Assembly (NCBI GenBank): GCA_016839365.1
Contig: JAEOUH010000069.1
Coordinates: forward strand, 1 to 64,000
Length of the DNA stretch: 64,000 nucleotides
DNA from: Candidatus Hermodarchaeota archaeon
GTDB lineage: Archaea; Asgardarchaeota; Hermodarchaeia; Hermodarchaeales; Hermodarchaeaceae
Direction: 5' to 3'
Part shown: one piece after another, positions 60,730 to 64,000 of the stretch
Numbering within the stretch: position 1 is the first letter of the stretch
Layout: each line of letters begins with the position of its first letter
Translations under genes and position numbers: made by a program
The notes under the pieces: model-generated
The model's database searches: none
What the model saw: only the letters and a program-made list of their open reading frames with translations
What the model was told of the DNA's origin: nothing

Positions 60730-61929
60730 ATGGAAATCCGAAAACTAACCAAAGAGGACATGACTAAAGTTATCAAACTCCATCAATACAGCTACGGATT
60801 CTGGACCGACCATGATGTCCGTGACGAAGACCACAACTATATGATTCCTGAAAACAGCATCGGGCTCTTCGAAAACGATAATCTCGTTTCGGTTGCCACC
60901 ATTATGCATACCCAGCAATCAATTCGTGGTATCCTCAAGGGCATGGGCGGAATTTCCATGGTCTGCACCTATCCAGAAAAACGGATGAAAGGCTATGTCC
61001 GATCAATCATGCAAAGTGCCTTTCTTGAAATGAAAGAAGCTGAACTCTCAGTTAGCATGCTTGAACCCTTCCGGGAATCCTTCTACACAGACCTCGGCGA
61101 TGTCCCTGCCCATGACAAATACCGATTGAAAGCCCCTCTGAACGGCTTACGTGTACCACCAGACATTAGGATTGGTGATGAATGGACAGTTGAACGTATT
61201 CCAGGACACGAAGCTAAAGAACGCTATATGGCTTTCATCAAAGCCTTCGCACCAACCAAGTTTCATGGATTTGCCTACAACCCTTCAATCCGGGATGAGG
61301 AATGGCGCCGCCGCAACAAAGACCATCACTACGTCTTCATTAAGAAAGCCGGTCAAGTCGAAGCACTCGCTCGTTACACACTCAAAGGGTACATGCACTT
61401 TGAACAACCAGGAGAACTCATAATCAGAGAAATGTACTGGCGCTCCCTTCCCGCCCAAACTGCCCTCTTCCATTATCTGGGTAAACACCGGGATCAAATC
61501 CAAACCCTTCACATAATCTTGCCCTACGGAACCGATTTTCAACACTGGTTCGAACACCTCCAAGACTGGATTGAAATCAAGGTTTGGCACCCTTGGATGG
61601 TGCGTGTCATTGACGCCAAAGAAGCTCTTACAGGACTCCCCGTATCAACTGACGGCGAACTCACTTTCACACTGACAGATCCTCAGTGCGGCTGGAATAA
61701 CGGCACTTACCTACTCAAATCAAACAATGGTCAACTCGACGTGAGTATGACAAAACGGAGTGTCAAACTCGAAGCCTCAATCCAGGGGCTTAGTGCTCTT
61801 GTCTACGGCACTCATTCCATTGAAGCCCTTGAATATATTGGGTGGATAAAGGGAGTAAGCGACACCACCCGAAAACTCCTACATAACTGGTTCCCACAAC
61901 TACCGCTGTACAATCCCTACACTTTCTGA
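60730..61929 (+). CDS. Eis-type GNAT acetyltransferase, paralogue of 49.4-50.6 kb
   Basis: A 399-residue protein aligned over its whole length with the earlier Eis-like protein: MEIRKLTKEDM, GISMVCTYPEKRMKGYVRSIM and CGWNNGTYLLKSNNG each have close matches. It has two GNAT parts and a C-terminal SCP2-like domain. ATG 60730 follows AGGTGG. The two copies suggest duplication and split roles in amine or lysine acetylation. Confidence 0.9.
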   Translation: MEIRKLTKEDMTKVIKLHQYSYGFWTDHDVRDEDHNYMIPENSIGLFENDNLVSVATIMHTQQSIRGILKGMGGISMVCTYPEKRMKGYVRSIMQSAFLEMKEAELSVSMLEPFRESFYTDLGDVPAHDKYRLKAPLNGLRVPPDIRIGDEWTVERIPGHEAKERYMAFIKAFAPTKFHGFAYNPSIRDEEWRRRNKDHHYVFIKKAGQVEALARYTLKGYMHFEQPGELIIREMYWRSLPAQTALFHYLGKHRDQIQTLHIILPYGTDFQHWFEHLQDWIEIKVWHPWMVRVIDAKEALTGLPVSTDGELTFTLTDPQCGWNNGTYLLKSNNGQLDVSMTKRSVKLEASIQGLSALVYGTHSIEALEYIGWIKGVSDTTRKLLHNWFPQLPLYNPYTF

Positions 61930-61942
61930 GTAGGGATTGTAC
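61908..61942 (+). terminator. Perfect 13-bp hairpin spanning the second Eis-like stop codon
   Basis: GTACAATCCCTAC (61908-61920) is the exact reverse complement of GTAGGGATTGTAC (61930-61942). The nine-base loop holds the TGA stop (61927-61929). No T-tract follows directly, so it may protect or process the mRNA end rather than act as a classic intrinsic terminator. Confidence 0.6.
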
Positions 61943-62180
61943 CTTCGCCATAATCATCGCCACACGCTCCATTACCTTCCTTCTCACCATCCCCGGCATT
62001 GTTCAATCTGTCTTCATCACTTTCTATCCAGGTGGCATCTTGTCCTTCATCCTACTACCCATATAGGAGCCACAAAGTGGATTTGGTAAAAAAAGTCGAC
62101 AACCATCACTTATGGATGACACTCCGCAAAAATCATAAAGTCTAATACGCTTCCTCAAAGCTGGGAGGTGCGACGAACAA

Positions 62181-64000
62181 GTGGCCACTTCACGTACATT
62201 CGAACTCAACCCAGATTATACCCCAAGTGGTGATCAACCCAAAGCTATCCAGAAGCTCATCAAAGGCTACAAAGAGGGTAAACGCCAACAGACACTGTTA
62301 GGCGTGACAGGATCTGGCAAAACCTTTACAGTGGCCTATATTGTAGAAGCCCTCCAAAAACCGACGCTGGTCATTTCACCTAACAAGACCCTTGCTGCAC
62401 AACTCACAAGCATGTTCCGGGACTACTTCCCTGAAAACGCGGTAGAATATTACACCTCTTATTACGATTACTTTCAACCCGAAGCGTATATGCCCACATC
62501 AGATACCTACATCGAGAAAGATGCCTCAATTAACGAAGAAGTAGAACGGATGCGATTATCAGCGGTTGCCTCTCTTGCTGTCCGAAGAGATGTACTCATC
62601 GTTGCCACCGTCTCCTGCATCTACGGCATTGGAGCCCCTGGCTCCTATCGAAACCTAGTCGTAGAGCTTGCACAGGGTCAAGAGATTCCACGTGATGAGC
62701 TTTTCGCCCGGTTAGTCCATATAAACTATACCCGGAATGACTTTGACTTCCACCGAGGAACCTTCCGCGTTCGTGGTGACGTAATCGAGGTCTTCCCGGC
62801 CTATGCCAATCATCCAATTCGCCTTGAAACATTTGGTGATACCATTGAACGCATCGCCGACATTGCCCCAATCAAAGGAACAGTGCTCTACGAGCGCGAA
62901 AAAATCAAAATCTTCCCGGCAAAACAATTCACCACCGACCAGCGAATCCTTCCTGAAATCTTGGAACAAATCGAAGATGAACTCGAGGAACGGCTGAAGG
63001 AACTCGAGACTCAAGAGAAAATCCTGGAAGCTGACCGATTGCGACGACGTGTGAAATATGACATCGAAATGATGCGCTCTGTTGGATGGACCGGTGGCAT
63101 CGAGAACTATTCACGCTACTTTGATGGACGGAAACAAGGACAGAAACCCTACTGTCTATTAGATCATTACCCTGAGGACTTCCTCCTTGTAATTGATGAG
63201 TCCCACATCACTGTGCCACAAATTGGAGGGATGTATTATGGTGACTTATCCCGAAAACGAAACCTCGTTGATTACGGCTTTCGACTACCCTCCGCCTTTG
63301 ACAACCGTCCCCTAACCTTTGAAGAATTTGAACCCTATATGCGTACCGTTCTCTACACGTCTGCCACCCCCTCAAGTTATGAACGAAAGCATTCAGACAA
63401 GGTGGTAGAACAAATCATCCGCCCCACCGGGCTAGTGGACCCTAAAATCATCGTGCGACCTACCGAAGGACAAGTCGAAGACCTGCTAGGAGAGATCCGT
63501 ATTAGAGCCAAAAAAGATGAACGCGCCTTGGTGACTACTCTAACAAAACGCATGGCTGAAGACTTAGCTGATTACATGGTCCATGCTGGAGTCAAAGCCG
63601 AATATCTTCACTCCGAGGTCGGCACCCTTGAACGTATCGAGGTACTACGCAACCTACGTCAAGGTAAACACGAGGTAGTCGTTGGTATTAATTTACTGCG
63701 GGAAGGTCTGGACTTACCAGAAGTATCACTCGTAGCGATTCTCGATGCGGATAAGGAAGGCTTTCTCCGCTCCGATACCAGCCTAATTCAAATCATGGGA
63801 CGGGCAAGCCGAAATGTCAACGGAACAGTAATTCTGTATGCGGATCGGATGACTGATTCTATGACTCGGGCGATCACTGAAAACAATCGACGCCGAGCCA
63901 TGCAACTCAAGTACAACAAGGAACACGGCATCACTCCCACAACAATTGTGAAATCAATTACTGATATTGCTGAAGGAGTGGAACGTGTAACCGCGAGTTC
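62181..64000 (+). CDS. uvrB: UvrB excinuclease subunit (truncated at right edge)
   Basis: The frame opens at GTG 62181, ten bases after GGGAGGTG, and stays open to the window end (606 residues seen of about 660). Nucleotide-excision-repair helicase-like hallmarks include PSGDQPKAI, Walker [11 protein letters not shown], the beta-hairpin DNA-loading region [12 protein letters not shown], Walker B VIDESH and the C-terminal motif [20 protein letters not shown]. UvrB works with UvrA and UvrC to cut damaged DNA. This bacterial-type repair gene is scattered in archaea by horizontal transfer. The C-terminal UVR motif lies beyond the window. Confidence 0.95.
   Translation, partial: MATSRTFELNPDYTPSGDQPKAIQKLIKGYKEGKRQQTLLGVTGSGKTFTVAYIVEALQKPTLVISPNKTLAAQLTSMFRDYFPENAVEYYTSYYDYFQPEAYMPTSDTYIEKDASINEEVERMRLSAVASLAVRRDVLIVATVSCIYGIGAPGSYRNLVVELAQGQEIPRDELFARLVHINYTRNDFDFHRGTFRVRGDVIEVFPAYANHPIRLETFGDTIERIADIAPIKGTVLYEREKIKIFPAKQFTTDQRILPEILEQIEDELEERLKELETQEKILEADRLRRRVKYDIEMMRSVGWTGGIENYSRYFDGRKQGQKPYCLLDHYPEDFLLVIDESHITVPQIGGMYYGDLSRKRNLVDYGFRLPSAFDNRPLTFEEFEPYMRTVLYTSATPSSYERKHSDKVVEQIIRPTGLVDPKIIVRPTEGQVEDLLGEIRIRAKKDERALVTTLTKRMAEDLADYMVHAGVKAEYLHSEVGTLERIEVLRNLRQGKHEVVVGINLLREGLDLPEVSLVAILDADKEGFLRSDTSLIQIMGRASRNVNGTVILYADRMTDSMTRAITENNRRRAMQLKYNKEHGITPTTIVKSITDIAEGVERVTAS

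Noticed and set aside
62024..63114. Several frames antisense or out of frame within uvrB
   Set aside because: The continuous plus-strand frame from 62181 encodes unmistakable UvrB motifs.
1..64000. CRISPR arrays, insertion sequences, tRNA or rRNA genes
   Set aside because: No regularly spaced direct repeats, transposase motifs, or tRNA/rRNA signatures were found by reading.

Overview
The window reads as a chromosomal segment of an archaeon, most likely of the Asgard group. Supporting signs are two Rab/Ras-type small GTPases, a presenilin-type membrane protease, an archaeal form III RuBisCO, TrpB2, a polyprenyl diphosphate synthase, an ATP-independent set of archaeal central-carbon enzymes, Shine-Dalgarno-led TTG/GTG starts, and a ubiquitin-like conjugation gene set. 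The lineage is an inference; no rRNA, tRNA, CRISPR array, insertion sequence or phage gene was seen.

Layout. 1-8.8 kb: a membrane-protein tail, an NMT1/SsuA-like binding protein, a MoaD/SAMP-like protein ending in Gly-Gly, pyruvate kinase, nitroreductase, HEAT-repeat protein, two CoA-transferase subunits, YjbQ, an EamA permease and form III RuBisCO. 8.9-18.9 kb: a presenilin homologue and a peptide-type ABC importer. Its binding protein appears circularly permuted and its DppC permease carries a roughly 200-residue external insert; small membrane proteins are interspersed. 18.9-36.9 kb: metabolic and signalling genes: TrpB2, two small GTPases, a putative longin/zinc-ribbon protein, prenyl synthase, flavodoxin, a fucose-isomerase-like protein, a LarE/LarC1/LarB nickel-pincer cofactor locus, an S9 peptidase, malic enzyme, paired HAD phosphatases and a degenerate SF2 helicase.

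38.1-48.4 kb is the remarkable part. On the plus strand lie a JAB/MPN peptidase and an E1-like adenylating enzyme. Convergent to them is a minus-strand operon: ubiquitin-like protein, E2-like protein, small acidic protein, RING-like zinc protein and transglutaminase-fold protease. Divergent from that operon, across a 242-bp intergenic region, is a tightly overlapping plus-strand operon. It encodes an Smc5/6-type SMC ATPase, a candidate kleisin, a tandem winged-helix (KITE/ScpB/Nse3-like) protein and a second RING-like zinc protein homologous to the first. I read this as a putative archaeal Smc5/6-like complex physically linked to a ubiquitin-like modification pathway. Short SIM-like motifs recur in the E2 tail, the acidic protein and the RING protein.

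48.4-64 kb: an HDAC-family protein, two Eis-type acetyltransferase paralogues, a coiled-coil membrane protein with a winged-helix/zinc partner, glycerate kinase, an acyl-CoA synthetase (NDP-forming) alpha-type protein, a QueT-type ECF S component, a PEPCK-like protein with an altered metal site, a methyltransferase, a TfoX-like protein and the start of uvrB, which runs off the right edge. Several plus-strand genes end in hairpins that contain the stop codon.
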